Both the position numbers and the translations under genes were made by a program. A stretch of 64,000 bases of DNA from Peptococcaceae bacterium BRH_c8a (GTDB taxonomy: Bacteria > Bacillota > Desulfotomaculia > Desulfotomaculales > Desulfallaceae). The stretch is from NCBI GenBank assembly GCA_000961575.1, contig LADP01000010.1, forward strand, positions 1 to 64,000, in the 5' to 3' direction. Every line of letters starts with the position of its first letter. Positions within the stretch are counted from its first letter, which is position 1. The notes beneath the pieces were generated by a model. That model saw only the letters and a program-made list of their open reading frames with translations. It made no database searches and was not told the origin of the DNA. Positions 51,496 through 60,934 of this stretch are shown in pieces.

Positions 51496-51597
51496 GGAAG
51501 CAAGGTGGTAGGAAGCAAGGGGACGGTTCTTTTGCTTCCTGTTTTTAGGGGTGGGAAGCAAAAGAACCGTCCCCTTGCTTCCTACCACCTTGCTTCC
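51496..51597. repeat. Perfect 44-bp inverted repeat built from GGAAGCAAGG units
   Basis: Arms 51496-51539 and 51554-51597 are exact complements with a 14-base loop. Each arm contains GGAAGCAAGG twice and a CGGTTCTTTTGCTTCC end. It ends four bases before the rhodanese stop codon and could terminate that gene. Related GGAAGCAAGGG units recur at 52037-52061. Confidence 0.95.
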
Positions 51598-51601
51598 CCA
51601 C

Positions 51602-52027
51602 CTACCCCGCTGGTTGCACCTTCTCATATGGCCAGGCTACAATGCCGCCCTTTAGGTTATAAACGTTATTAAATCCCTTGCCTGTAAGGAACCCCGCTGC
51701 GTCGGCGCTTCTCCGTCCGGTACGGCAGTATATAATTAGCTTTCCGGTTTGGGGTAGAGTACTAAAATCCTGCTTTAGCTTGCTTACCGGTATGTTGACT
51801 GCCCCGGGAATAAAACCTGTTTCCAGTAGTTCTTCAGGCTCTCGTACATCTACCAGGAAGTAATCCTTTTCCTCTTGGAGTATCGCTATTAGCTCATCGG
51901 CGCTGATATTTTGATACACCGGAGCGGCTTCTCCGCCACAGCCCGCCAAAACCGAAAAAGCTACCATTACCAGTAATAATGAGAGGCATATTCGTTTCAC
52001 TGCGCTTTGAGTTACATAACCTTTCAT
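51602..52027 (-). CDS. Rhodanese-domain lipoprotein
   Basis: A 141-residue exported sulfurtransferase-like protein. The lipoprotein signal (residues 1-30) ends with VLAGC. The rhodanese domain contains FLVDVREPEELLETGFIPGA and the active-site loop YCRTGRRS with the catalytic cysteine. ATG 52027 is chosen because it starts the signal peptide and follows AAGGGGGG; the frame continues 12 codons upstream through the GGAAGCAAGG repeat. It may handle persulfide or thiosulfate at the membrane surface. Confidence 0.88.
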   Translation of the reverse strand: MKGYVTQSAVKRICLSLLLVMVAFSVLAGCGGEAAPVYQNISADELIAILQEEKDYFLVDVREPEELLETGFIPGAVNIPVSKLKQDFSTLPQTGKLIIYCRTGRRSADAAGFLTGKGFNNVYNLKGGIVAWPYEKVQPAG

Positions 52028-52036
52028 TAATACACC

Positions 52037-52061
52037 CCCCTTGCTTCCAACCCTTGCTTCC
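52037..52061. repeat. Two GGAAGCAAGG units at the rhodanese ribosome site
   Basis: On the minus strand GGAAGCAAGGG and GGAAGCAAGGGG lie in tandem, the second supplying the purine-rich ribosome site of the rhodanese gene. The same unit builds the 44-bp palindrome at its 3' end. Confidence 0.7.
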
Positions 52062-52184
52062 AAGAAATCTTAAGACAATCTTAATAATTATATCAGGTGT
52101 TTTGCAAAAATCATCTGCCAGAATTGTTTCAAAGGCAGGTGATTTAGGTGTGCAGTGATAAAACAACATAGCGGGGTGATGGAA

Positions 52185-52880
52185 ATGGACAAACTGAATG
52201 TTTTAGTGTGCGATGATGATACCGCCATAGTTGATGCTTTGGCAATCTATTTGAAACAAGAAAATTACGGGGTCATAAAAGCGTATACCGGAAAACAGGC
52301 TTTAAAAGCCTTGGCTGAACAGACAATTCATCTGGTGCTGTTGGACATCATGATGCCCGAACTGGATGGCCTGTCCACAACAATAAAGATTCGTGAGGAA
52401 ATAAATATACCAATTATTATTTTATCCGCCAAGTCAGAGGATACCGATAAAATTACCGGGCTAAATTTTGGGGCCGATGATTATGTAACCAAACCCTTCA
52501 ACCCATTGGAACTGATGGCCAGGGTTAAATCACAAATGCGCCGTTACACCGCGCTGGGCTGTTTGGCATCCTCAAGCGGTATTTTAAAAACCGGTAGTTT
52601 GGAACTTGATCCGGATGCTAAAGAATTACGCGTGGATGGGGAAGTGATCAAGTTAACCGCCACTGAATATGGCATTATGCTGTTTCTTATGCAGAATATG
52701 GGCCATGTATTTTCAATCGATCAAATATACGAGCATGTCTGGAACGAGCCGTCATATTCGGCGGAGAACACCGTTCCGGTACATATCAGACGCATTAGGG
52801 AAAAAATTGAAATCAATCCCAAAGAACCGAAATATTTAAAGGTGGTATGGGGCATTGGATACAAAATTGAAAAATGTTAA
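52185..52880 (+). CDS. OmpR/VanR-type response regulator
   Basis: A 231-residue regulator. The receiver has CDDD (acidic pocket), phospho-Asp in LLDIMMPELDG and the Lys of VTKPF. The C-terminal winged helix reads LTATEYGIMLFLMQNMGHVF and VPVHIRRIREKI. ATG 52185 follows GGGGTG by six bases; earlier in-frame ATGs are less well placed. It overlaps its kinase gene by 26 bases. Similar VanR-like pairs commonly control resistance or envelope genes. Confidence 0.92.
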   Translation: MDKLNVLVCDDDTAIVDALAIYLKQENYGVIKAYTGKQALKALAEQTIHLVLLDIMMPELDGLSTTIKIREEINIPIIILSAKSEDTDKITGLNFGADDYVTKPFNPLELMARVKSQMRRYTALGCLASSSGILKTGSLELDPDAKELRVDGEVIKLTATEYGIMLFLMQNMGHVFSIDQIYEHVWNEPSYSAENTVPVHIRRIREKIEINPKEPKYLKVVWGIGYKIEKC

Positions 52881-54810
52881 ATATTCGCCAGGGGCAAAAA
52901 TTACTGCCTTCGTCATAGTCTGGCTTTGCGCCATGAGCGCTGCGGGAAGTTTTATTTGGTGGGTTTATCATCAGGACACTAAAACTAGTGAGAGTTATTA
53001 TGATACCTATCAGTTTAAGAATGAATTTAGCGTACTGGTGCACAATGCCGTCGAGTATAACGTCGAACTTAAAAGTGAAACCAATATAAAATCATCCGGT
53101 GATGCCGAGGATAGTATTAAAAATGAACTACAACGGTATTACATAATAAAAAATAAGCTATCAAATACAGTTAATTTCGCTTATTACTTAAAAGATACCG
53201 AAACGGAAGAAATAATTACTAATGTAGCGAATGAAGATGCGCTGGCCCTAATACAAAAACAACCTTCCGTTGTATATTATGACCAGTGGACATCGGCATC
53301 GAATAATCATCCCTTTGGTGGTGATATAGCACAGATGCTGACGGGCACGCCGTATCAGTTTTACGCCGCTGTAATTGAACCGTTAAAACCGGGAGATGTG
53401 TTTTATGACCATTCGATAAAATTTACTCAAAATAAAGCATTATCAAGTTATGTGACCTTTGTATTAATGGCCTCAATAATTTTAATGATTCCATTCTTTA
53501 TTTACCTGGTTATCGTTACCGGGCGCCGGGAACAGGGCGGGGAAATAACCCTTTCATTTATAGACCGCATCTATACCGATGTGCATACCATATTGGTATT
53601 TATCGCTGCGATAATCTCGTTGCGTATAGCATCCGCAATGCAATTAGACAACGAGGTGGAATTATTTATCGTCGCTTTGGTCTTTGGTATAGACATATTA
53701 ATAGGGTTATCCTATGTCCTGTCTATGATTAGACAGATTAAGGGCAAAAAATTGCTCAAAAACACACTGGTTTATAGCATTTTCGATTTATGCTTCAATG
53801 GCAGGGCTTTTAAAGCATGGACCTTGCTGCTGCTTTTGGGATATGGCGCAGTAAACGGCATGTTATTTGCGTTAGCTGCTGATGCCGGTGGGGGATTTGT
53901 GGGGATTTTTATTTTTTTAATCATCCCTTTTAATATAGCCGCTGTTTATTTTGCAGCCAAATCTCTTTTGTCCTTATCACAAATCATGCAGGCGGTAAAA
54001 GAGATATCAACCGGTAATATAGACCATGTGTTAGATAAATCGCAAATAACGGTTACTTTCTCACGCTTGGCCGGAGACATCCAAAGCATCCAGGGGGGGC
54101 TGAAAAAAGCCGTTGCCGAGGCCGTTAAGGGGGAGCGGATGAAAACCGACCTCATTACCAATGTGTCCCACGATTTGAAGACGCCGTTAACCTCAGTGAT
54201 CAACTATGTTGACTTGTTAAAACAGGAGAATTTGAACAATGACAAGGCCCAAGAATATTTAGGTGTTTTGGAAGAAAAGTCGGCCAGGTTAAAACAACTA
54301 ATTGAGGATTTAATTGAAGCGAGTAAGGCTTCCAGCGGTAATCTTACTGTCAGTGCAGTAAAAATTGACTTGCATGAACTGGTTATGCAGGCCTGCGGCG
54401 AGTATGAGGAAAAAATTAAAAAAGCCGCCTTGGATGTGCACATAAATGCTGCAGATACAAAAACATTCATATCCGCCGACGGCAAACATATGTGGCGGAT
54501 AGTTGAAAACCTGTTGTCTAATGTAGTGAAATATTCAATGCCGCATTCGCGGGTATACATTAATATTGCCCAAAGTGACCAATATGGATTGCTAACTGTT
54601 AAAAACATATCCGCCAATCCCCTTGATATACCCCCTGAACAGCTAACCGAACGGTTTGTCCGGGGCGATGTATCCAGAACGACGGAAGGGTCAGGTCTGG
54701 GTCTTTCTATCGCCCAAAGCCTAACCAATATCCAGGGAGGCAGGTTTATGATTGAAATTGATGGTGACTTATTTAAAGTGCTGGTAGAAATGCCCTTATG
54801 GTTGGACTAA
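52855..54810 (+). CDS. VanS-like sensor histidine kinase
   Basis: A 651-residue membrane kinase. A helix at 16-36 and an extracellular domain (37-200) precede about six more helices between 200 and 385, an unusually large membrane region. Then come HAMP-like coiled coil, H-box NVSHDLKTPLTSVINYVDLL, N-box IVENLLSNVVKYS and G-box EGSGLGLSIAQS. Start is TTG within the regulator gene, implying coupling. The multi-helix domain may sense a lipid-linked ligand or contact a transporter (inference). Confidence 0.9.
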   Translation: MDTKLKNVKYSPGAKITAFVIVWLCAMSAAGSFIWWVYHQDTKTSESYYDTYQFKNEFSVLVHNAVEYNVELKSETNIKSSGDAEDSIKNELQRYYIIKNKLSNTVNFAYYLKDTETEEIITNVANEDALALIQKQPSVVYYDQWTSASNNHPFGGDIAQMLTGTPYQFYAAVIEPLKPGDVFYDHSIKFTQNKALSSYVTFVLMASIILMIPFFIYLVIVTGRREQGGEITLSFIDRIYTDVHTILVFIAAIISLRIASAMQLDNEVELFIVALVFGIDILIGLSYVLSMIRQIKGKKLLKNTLVYSIFDLCFNGRAFKAWTLLLLLGYGAVNGMLFALAADAGGGFVGIFIFLIIPFNIAAVYFAAKSLLSLSQIMQAVKEISTGNIDHVLDKSQITVTFSRLAGDIQSIQGGLKKAVAEAVKGERMKTDLITNVSHDLKTPLTSVINYVDLLKQENLNNDKAQEYLGVLEEKSARLKQLIEDLIEASKASSGNLTVSAVKIDLHELVMQACGEYEEKIKKAALDVHINAADTKTFISADGKHMWRIVENLLSNVVKYSMPHSRVYINIAQSDQYGLLTVKNISANPLDIPPEQLTERFVRGDVSRTTEGSGLGLSIAQSLTNIQGGRFMIEIDGDLFKVLVEMPLWLD

Positions 54811-54862
54811 TCGCCTAGTAACCTATTTAATATTAACCAATGTTTAATTACCATAACGTAGT

Positions 54863-54893
54863 AAAACCGGGCCCTCATAAGGCCCGGTTTTGA
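54863..54893. terminator. Bidirectional terminator
   Basis: AAAACCGGGCC and GGCCCGGTTTT form an 11-pair stem with loop CTCATAA between converging genes. Confidence 0.85.
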
Positions 54894-54906
54894 CACTACT
54901 GAAACT

Positions 54907-55365
54907 TTACTGCGGCCCAAGTAAAATAGGGCACGTTACTTTTTTAGCCAGGTGATGCAGGTTGAATCTCAACCCGGCGGCGGCTGCCGGTTCCGTGGAA
55001 TTGGGATTGGGAAGAACCAAAAGAACCGTACGCTCATTGTTGGCGGCTTCGGCAATAACCTTTTCGGTTTTGCCGGTTAAAATTGCAGTTTCAACTTTAA
55101 CCCCGCTTGAAACAGCCTGGTTGGAAAACTGGTTTAAAACTTGCTCCGCCCGGGTCTTTAATTCACCCTCGAACCAGGAGAAAAACTTCATTCTGGTATC
55201 GGATGTGTTAATCCACTCGTCTCCCAAGAGGCTTCCCCAGCCTTCGTCAAGAATGAAGACGGCGCGTAGGTCGGATTGCCGTGTGGCTGCCAATTCAATG
55301 GCAATGGCTCCGGCTTTGGTTGCTGATGCAGAACCGTCTGAGATAAACAGGATTTGTTTTTCCAT
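54907..55365 (-). CDS. Universal stress protein-like (UspA fold)
   Basis: A 152-residue protein. The N terminus ILFISDGSASATKAGAIAIE and C-terminal HHLAKKVTCPILL resemble UspA proteins. The canonical ATP-binding GxxGxxxxxxxxxGS is replaced by VLPNPNSTEPAAAAGLRFN, so nucleotide binding is doubtful. It is third in the order YeiH exporter - 44-residue protein - Usp on the minus strand, gap 17 bases, so probably co-transcribed. Confidence 0.75.
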   Translation of the reverse strand: MEKQILFISDGSASATKAGAIAIELAATRQSDLRAVFILDEGWGSLLGDEWINTSDTRMKFFSWFEGELKTRAEQVLNQFSNQAVSSGVKVETAILTGKTEKVIAEAANNERTVLLVLPNPNSTEPAAAAGLRFNLHHLAKKVTCPILLGPQ

Positions 55366-55382
55366 GGGTAAAACCCCTTTTA

Positions 55383-55517
55383 TTAAGCAGCTATAATGAT
55401 TATCAGCAGCATGACTACCGCGGCGCCGATAATGGCGGCCAAGTCTTCATGGCGTTCGTTTGTAAACAGTGAGAGTTTGCCTTTTTCTTTATCAGGAACA
55501 GCTTTTCCTTTTTGCAC
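55383..55517 (-). CDS. 44-residue single-span protein paired with YeiH exporter 1
   Basis: GTG 55517, with AAAGGAGG nine bases upstream. The polar N terminus (QKGKAVPDKEKGK) is followed by LSLFTNERHEDLAAIIGAAV and a helix ending VVMLLIIIIAA. The segment L-x-LF...ER-x-EDL-A is shared with the 37-residue protein at 60775-60888, which follows the second YeiH gene in the same arrangement. It lies 38 bases after exporter 1. Probably a small subunit or regulator of the exporter; no known family recalled. Confidence 0.7.
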   Translation of the reverse strand: MQKGKAVPDKEKGKLSLFTNERHEDLAAIIGAAVVMLLIIIIAA

Positions 55518-55555
55518 GAGATTATGCCTCCTTTAATAGCCAAGCCTTATTAATG

Positions 55556-56674
55556 TTAATCAATTAGTAGCAGTACAACAATCAGTGAACCTACGGCTTT
55601 TAATAGCCCGGCAGCTGAGCCCACTATCAGCGGTTTGCCGCCGGCTTTCTTCATTTCCGCAAAGGAAATTTGCAGACCCAGACCGGTTAAGCCAATGGCA
55701 AAGAACCAGCCGTACAACAACCGGAACATTTTCAGTTCTGCCGATGCGGGGTCAATGGAGCCAAAGGCACCGAAAGAGGTAAGCGTAACGGTGGCCAGAA
55801 AGCCAAGCACAAATAACGGGAACTTGGACATAAAGGAACCGGTTGTCGCGGCTGCTTCCTGGTTTTCGGACTCATTGCACATCCTGGTGTAGAGCAGCGC
55901 AATAACCATTACCACCAGGGGTAAAAATATAACCCTGGTCAGGTTGAATACTTCGCCGACCTTAAGGCTGATGGAAGGGTTGTCCACCGTCCCCGGGTCG
56001 AAAGCCAGGGCGGCCGCTAGAACTTGGCCGGAATTCAAAATGCCGGTACCGGCCCAGGCGCCGAACTGTTCACTGGAAAGGCCCATCAAGTGTCCCAGAA
56101 ATGGGAAAGTGAACATACACACCAAACCGAAAGACAGGATAGTGGCTATTGAGTAAGCGATATCCTCACCTTTACCACGCACTGCCGGGGCAACGGCCAC
56201 GATAGCGGAAACGCCGCACACACCCACACCGGCCGCCAGGCAGGCCGCTGAAGAAGTTGGCATATTCATCTTTTTGCCGAACCACATGGTGAAAATAATG
56301 GTACCGAAAACAAAGGCCAGAATCAGAACTACTGATGTGGCTCCCAGCGTAGCCAACTCGGCCAGGCTGTAGAGTGTACCCAGCAGAATAACACCCATTT
56401 TAATAAATAGCCGGGAGGTTTTTACCCCGTCCAGGGCCCAGGATGGGATGCCAATGGTGTTTCTAATGACCATCCCGATAACGATGACCAAAATTACATA
56501 ATTAATTTTTAATACTTTGCCTAGAAAGTCGGAATTAGCCTTGAGCACTCCTTCCAGGCCGATCCACTGGGGCAAGCCCAGATCCTTCGTGCCCATGGAC
56601 AAGGCCGCGATGAAAAACATCAGTAATAGTCCGGGTATCACTTTCCATAATTTTGAGGCGTAGCTATCTGTCAT
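55556..56674 (-). CDS. YeiH-family putative sulfate/anion exporter 1
   Basis: A 372-residue membrane protein with about ten to eleven helices of the YeiH/UPF0324 (PSE) family. Signature segments: GLPQWIGLEGVL, FIKMGVILLGTLYS, AAGVGVCGVSAIVAVAPAVR and GTGILNSGQVLAAALAFDPG. It is 45 percent or so identical by eye to exporter 2 (60972-62129). Family members are proposed to export sulfate or sulfonates. It is first in an operon with the 44-residue and Usp proteins, divergent from the kinase gene. Confidence 0.9.
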   Translation of the reverse strand: MTDSYASKLWKVIPGLLLMFFIAALSMGTKDLGLPQWIGLEGVLKANSDFLGKVLKINYVILVIVIGMVIRNTIGIPSWALDGVKTSRLFIKMGVILLGTLYSLAELATLGATSVVLILAFVFGTIIFTMWFGKKMNMPTSSAACLAAGVGVCGVSAIVAVAPAVRGKGEDIAYSIATILSFGLVCMFTFPFLGHLMGLSSEQFGAWAGTGILNSGQVLAAALAFDPGTVDNPSISLKVGEVFNLTRVIFLPLVVMVIALLYTRMCNESENQEAAATTGSFMSKFPLFVLGFLATVTLTSFGAFGSIDPASAELKMFRLLYGWFFAIGLTGLGLQISFAEMKKAGGKPLIVGSAAGLLKAVGSLIVVLLLID

Positions 56675-57086
56675 GATTATCCCTCCGAAGTCTAATATTG
56701 CTTCCGTGCAGTTAAACCTTAAGTATAGTAAAACAGTTTAGACCAACAAATAGTCAGGAATTCTCTAATTCACCGCCTTTCTTGTAGATTTAAAACAAGA
56801 TTTGAGCTTCTAAGCCAAAATTAAAACTAGCAATGATGTTGTTAGGCTTTAAGGTCAAATTACAAATGCTAATGATTCGGATAACCACCGCTAATAATTG
56901 CGGTACTCAAATAATAGCCCAACGGCGCAAATAATCAATGCCGGCAGGCTAGTATGGCCTTTTTAGGTAGGGCATGTGACGTGAATGGTTCACCAGGGTG
57001 AACACTTTGGTTCATTTTTATGACAATTTTGTCCTGAAGGGATGGTTGCATTTGTGTCGAAAATTTAGAAATTGAAGGTGATATAA
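56675..57086. other. Divergent regulatory region between exporter 1 and kinase genes
   Basis: No coding sequence seen. It is AT-rich near 56700-56880. A small stem ACCGC/GCGGT (56888-56904) is present. GAAGGTGA ribosome site before the GTG/ATG-region start at 57087. Likely holds the promoters for both sides and binding sites for the response regulator, but no repeated motif could be fixed by eye. Confidence 0.4.
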
Positions 57087-58721
57087 GTGAATGACATAAA
57101 AAAATATCGCAGCTGGTTTTTAGCATTTATATCGATAATATTGGTGATACCCGCATTACATCTGTACGGGACTTTTTCCACACCTGTTAAGATAAAGAAT
57201 TTAGATAGTGATTATAGGCTTTTATCTGAGTATTACGAACTAAATCATGATCTTACCCAACTGACATCAAGCGCTCGGGCGTACGTTCTGCATATGGACG
57301 GGCAGTATATTAGCGAATTTGATGAGCTTGGCATTGCTGTGGTTACCCGAGAAATGGATCTTTTTAACCGGGCGGCTTCCGAAACGGATAGGGATGCACT
57401 AAAAAAAATAATCGACCTGACAGAAGCATACATCACCAGTTATCGTAACGAAGTTGTACCGCTATTGGAAAACGGGGATCAGGATTACATGGAGGTGTAC
57501 CGGGAAAAGTGTGAACCGCTGGCTTACGAGTTAAGCGTGGTTTCCCGGCAGGCCCTGGCAGGAATGCGGGAAGATTTTACGCGTCATACCGTAAGCGAAA
57601 CCGCTATGGAAAGCAGCCTGTGGGTTTTTTCTGCCTTCCTGATGGTTGCTGCTCTGGTGTTACTTGTTTACGGCTGGATGCAAATTGTGTCACCGATGCT
57701 GTTTAGACATCACCATCTGGTGAACCTGGCGGAACTGACCGGTGACGCGCTGGTGGTGATAGACAAACGTGGTCAGGTATCCGCAGTAAACAGAGCAGGT
57801 GAAAAACTGTTACATGTTCGTGCCAAAGATATTGAAGGGGAGCCATTAAATGAAGTCATGGTTCGCTACCCTCTCCTTCAGGGGTTATTTCAGCCCCTGC
57901 TGGATTTAGCGTCCAAGGATGCGGAAGCGGTAAATAACCAGGTAATATTTGAATTGGGCGGGCAAAGGATGCTTTTGAGTGCAGATTACCATCCTTTATA
58001 TTTTGCCGGCCAATTATCCGGCGCCATGCTGGTGACCCGTCCGGTAGAGATCCACAAGGACAAGCGGTTCCTTTTTGATGCCATTGAGGCGGAACGAAAA
58101 AAAATATCCATTGAAATACACGATTGGGTTGGACGCAACATGTCAACAATTATCCACTCTCTGGATTACACGCTCAAAACCGGTGCCGGGAGAGTTCCGG
58201 TGGATTTAAATGAGGATTTGGTAAAACTGAGATTTCAGTGTCAGAGTGCGGCCATGGATATGCGCGGTATCATGAACGATATCCATCCCTATCTGATTGA
58301 TAAGGTGGGGCTGCTGTCCGCACTGGAATCATACGTAACCAGGTTCGAGCAGATACACGGGCGTAAAGTATACATTTTCTACCGGGATCGGGTGCTGAAC
58401 CTGGGCAAGGCCGAGGAAATAATTGTATACCGGATTATCCAGGAGGCTTTAACCAATGTGGTAAAACACAGTAACGCGAATGAAGTGGACATCTATTTCA
58501 AGGAAACCGATGGCTCACTGCAGGTGGAAGTTATGGATAACGGTGAGTCCCAGGGTCAATTAGCGGCGGGCAACGGGTTATGGGGGATGAAGGAAAGAGC
58601 CAATTTAATCGGCGGGGATTTGGTCTGTAACGGCGGAGAAACTGGTTTTGCCGTAACATTAACCGTCCCAGTGACAGCGGAGGGAAAAACCAATGGCCCA
58701 GATAAAGATAATGCTTGTTGA
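57087..58721 (+). CDS. NarL-type sensor histidine kinase with four-helix sensor and PAS
   Basis: A 544-residue kinase. Helices at 9-29 and 180-202 enclose an extracytoplasmic four-helix-like domain. A PAS domain (about 215-325) reads GDALVVIDKRGQVSAVNRAG. The HisKA_3 region has KKISIEIHDWVGRNMST with the phospho-His, and the ATPase has IQEALTNVVKHSNANEV and GNGLWGMKERA. GTG-start with GAAGGTGAT. Its end overlaps the regulator gene by 29 bases. It probably senses an external ligand and controls the flanking exporters. Confidence 0.92.
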   Translation: MNDIKKYRSWFLAFISIILVIPALHLYGTFSTPVKIKNLDSDYRLLSEYYELNHDLTQLTSSARAYVLHMDGQYISEFDELGIAVVTREMDLFNRAASETDRDALKKIIDLTEAYITSYRNEVVPLLENGDQDYMEVYREKCEPLAYELSVVSRQALAGMREDFTRHTVSETAMESSLWVFSAFLMVAALVLLVYGWMQIVSPMLFRHHHLVNLAELTGDALVVIDKRGQVSAVNRAGEKLLHVRAKDIEGEPLNEVMVRYPLLQGLFQPLLDLASKDAEAVNNQVIFELGGQRMLLSADYHPLYFAGQLSGAMLVTRPVEIHKDKRFLFDAIEAERKKISIEIHDWVGRNMSTIIHSLDYTLKTGAGRVPVDLNEDLVKLRFQCQSAAMDMRGIMNDIHPYLIDKVGLLSALESYVTRFEQIHGRKVYIFYRDRVLNLGKAEEIIVYRIIQEALTNVVKHSNANEVDIYFKETDGSLQVEVMDNGESQGQLAAGNGLWGMKERANLIGGDLVCNGGETGFAVTLTVPVTAEGKTNGPDKDNAC

Positions 58722-59307
58722 GGATCATAATATCGTCAGGGAAGGCCTCAAAAGGTTGATTGAAATGGAGGAAGGCCTGACAGTGGTGGCGGAGGCCGGT
58801 ACCTGTGGGGAAGCCCTGGATCAAATGCGGGATGATGTGGATATTGTGCTGCTGGACATCAAATTGCCCGATGGTGACGGTCTGGATCTATGCCGGGAGA
58901 TGGGCAGGGTCAACTGCCGGGTTAAATATATTGCTCTGACCACGTACGACGACGCTCATTTTATTCGTAAGGCGCTGGAGTGTGGGGTACACGGATTTAT
59001 TCCCAAGTATGCTTCTTTTGACGAAATAAAATCGGCCATCGCAATCACGTTCAGGGAAGGCCGGTACCTGTACCCCGGACTGGGTCTGGACGTGATCATG
59101 AAACTGCCCCAAAGCGGCCTTACCGATACTGAGACCCGGGTGCTGAATATGATTGCCGCCGGCGGGGCTCAAAAGGATGTGGCTGCCGCCATGTTTATAA
59201 GTTTGTCCACCCTGCGGCGTAGGATTAGGGGCATATGTACTAAATTGGGCGTGGAGACCCTGGAGGAAGCTCTTGCTTCGGCGGTCAAAAAAGGATTGGT
59301 GCAGTAG
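58693..59307 (+). CDS. NarL/FixJ-type response regulator
   Basis: A 204-residue regulator. The receiver has VEDH, phospho-Asp in VLLDIKLPDGDG and K in FIPKYAS. The helix-turn-helix part is LTDTETRVLNMIAAGGAQKD and STLRRRIRGICTKLGV, a slightly diverged LuxR-type domain. It is coupled to the kinase gene and 22 bases before the Cache/PAS sensor gene, forming one operon. Confidence 0.92.
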   Translation: MAQIKIMLVEDHNIVREGLKRLIEMEEGLTVVAEAGTCGEALDQMRDDVDIVLLDIKLPDGDGLDLCREMGRVNCRVKYIALTTYDDAHFIRKALECGVHGFIPKYASFDEIKSAIAITFREGRYLYPGLGLDVIMKLPQSGLTDTETRVLNMIAAGGAQKDVAAAMFISLSTLRRRIRGICTKLGVETLEEALASAVKKGLVQ

Positions 59308-59329
59308 AGCAGCCGGGGAGGTTTGAAGC

Positions 59330-60778
59330 ATGGCGGACAGGTTTGATAATACCACTAAAACTATGGCTATCCTGGCCGTAATTTTTTTTGTGCTGCTGAT
59401 TATATTATTTTTTCTGCTGGAGTTTCGGTTTCTGAAGAAAATTATGGTTGAGTACGAGGATAATATTGAGCGCATTGTGCTGAGCGAAACATATTCTTTT
59501 ATGCACGAACTGGAGTTTTATACCGACACCACCGCAAGCAGGTTGTCCGGTGAGGACAGCCTGCGGGACAAAGAACTACTGAGCGCTATTGCGGCGGAAA
59601 ACCCCAGGGTGATTGATATTCAGTTGTTGAATGAACGTGGGTATGTATTACATTCGCTGCGGAGTCCGGCAAATTATTTATACCCCGGCAGCGGGTTGAA
59701 ACAGGCTGCTCCCGGACGTCCCTATTTATTTAGTATTGTTGAGCAGGGCCGGGTTAACGAATTGTGTGTGGCGGCAGTTATGGACAGTCATTCCGGGGCC
59801 GGCGGTTACTTATTGATTACCTACCGAATCAACGATTTACAACAAAAATTTATTTTAAAATATGCCACCCAAAAGTTGAAAATTGCCCTGGTGGATAACG
59901 CGGGTAATCCGCTGGTATGGCCTTTTGCCGAAGACATGATTACTTATCTGGCACCCGACAGGGATAGTCTCACTGCCGACAATGTGCGTTACAGTATCCA
60001 ACGAGCAGAATTGGACAAATCCAACATTAATGTTTTGTTCTTTCATCAAGATACTCACTTTGACACCTATCGCATCATAGCCATTATGTTTCTTTTATTT
60101 GCCCTGTATTTTTTAATTTATCATTTCATTGTTGAATTTTTTAAAATCAATAACGTTAATTCCTATTTTGAGAATATCGATTTTAATATTTTTAACCATT
60201 TGCAAGAGGGTATTATTATTGCTAATAATGCCGGCAGGCTGGTATTTGCCAACAGCGAGGCGTATAAAATTTTTGCCGGTAAAAGAATCGAAACCGGTAA
60301 AACTGTTTTAAGTGAGTTAATCGGCCCTCTGGAGGGTCAAAACGGTCGGCTGACCCTAAAAAAATCCGACGATCTGCTGGAAATTATACTATCACCGATT
60401 ATTAAAAACGGCAGGCAACTAGGTTCTTTGGCGGTTATCGGCCCTGATTCGGAAAGGGAGAAGCTTTGCCACAATGCTATGGGCAGGGTATTTGAACACT
60501 TGGTAGATGGTCTCGTTTTTGTGGATCGGGAGTGTAAAATCGTGGCATCCAACATGATGGCCAGGTATTATTTAGGTAATCTGCAAGACGGCATGAATTT
60601 AGGTGAAGTTAACACTGAACTGATGGCCCTGGTGGAAAAACACATCGGCTCTACCAAACCGATTAGAGAAAAGCTGGCTTGGTCTGATGCCCCCTGTGAA
60701 CTGTTGCCCGTATTCGACGGCAACGGCCTGTATGCCGGCACGATTATATTCATCAAGAACGAAACCAGTTATTGTTAG
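59330..60778 (+). CDS. Cache plus PAS sensor protein without output domain
   Basis: A 482-residue membrane protein. Helix 12-35, an extracytoplasmic Cache-like domain (about 40-240, with LNERGYVLHSL and VDNAGNPLVW), a second helix (245-267), then two PAS-like domains (FNHLQEGIIIANNAGRLVFA; VFEHLVDGLVFVDRECKIVA). There is no kinase, cyclase, methyl-acceptor or DNA-binding domain after the second PAS. It probably feeds a signal to the adjacent kinase by direct contact. Its stop overlaps that of the antisense 37-residue gene by four bases. Confidence 0.82.
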   Translation: MADRFDNTTKTMAILAVIFFVLLIILFFLLEFRFLKKIMVEYEDNIERIVLSETYSFMHELEFYTDTTASRLSGEDSLRDKELLSAIAAENPRVIDIQLLNERGYVLHSLRSPANYLYPGSGLKQAAPGRPYLFSIVEQGRVNELCVAAVMDSHSGAGGYLLITYRINDLQQKFILKYATQKLKIALVDNAGNPLVWPFAEDMITYLAPDRDSLTADNVRYSIQRAELDKSNINVLFFHQDTHFDTYRIIAIMFLLFALYFLIYHFIVEFFKINNVNSYFENIDFNIFNHLQEGIIIANNAGRLVFANSEAYKIFAGKRIETGKTVLSELIGPLEGQNGRLTLKKSDDLLEIILSPIIKNGRQLGSLAVIGPDSEREKLCHNAMGRVFEHLVDGLVFVDRECKIVASNMMARYYLGNLQDGMNLGEVNTELMALVEKHIGSTKPIREKLAWSDAPCELLPVFDGNGLYAGTIIFIKNETSYC

Positions 60779-60888
60779 TAGAACAGCAGTACAATGATCA
60801 ATATTATTGCTGCAATTGCCATAGCGGTTAAATCTTCCAGACGTTCCGATAAGAAATACAATTTGTCGTTATCCCTATCTTTATACAC
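60775..60888 (-). CDS. 37-residue single-span protein paired with YeiH exporter 2
   Basis: GTG 60888 with GGAGGTGA eight bases upstream. It reads YKDRDNDKLYFLSERLEDLT, then MAIAAIILIIVLLFY. The LYFLSERLEDLTA segment matches LSLFTNERHEDLAA of the 44-residue protein. It lies 83 bases downstream of exporter 2, mirroring exporter 1. Not co-directional with the sensor gene that it touches. Confidence 0.7.
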   Translation of the reverse strand: MYKDRDNDKLYFLSERLEDLTAMAIAAIILIIVLLFY

Positions 60889-60934
60889 CAGTGTCACCTC
60901 CGAAAAAACTGTTATTTTATCTTATGCCGAAGAC

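Noticed and set aside
51475-51672. 65-codon plus-strand frame across the GGAAGCAAGG palindrome
   Set aside because: It is composed of repeat sequence and antisense rhodanese; no protein-like features.
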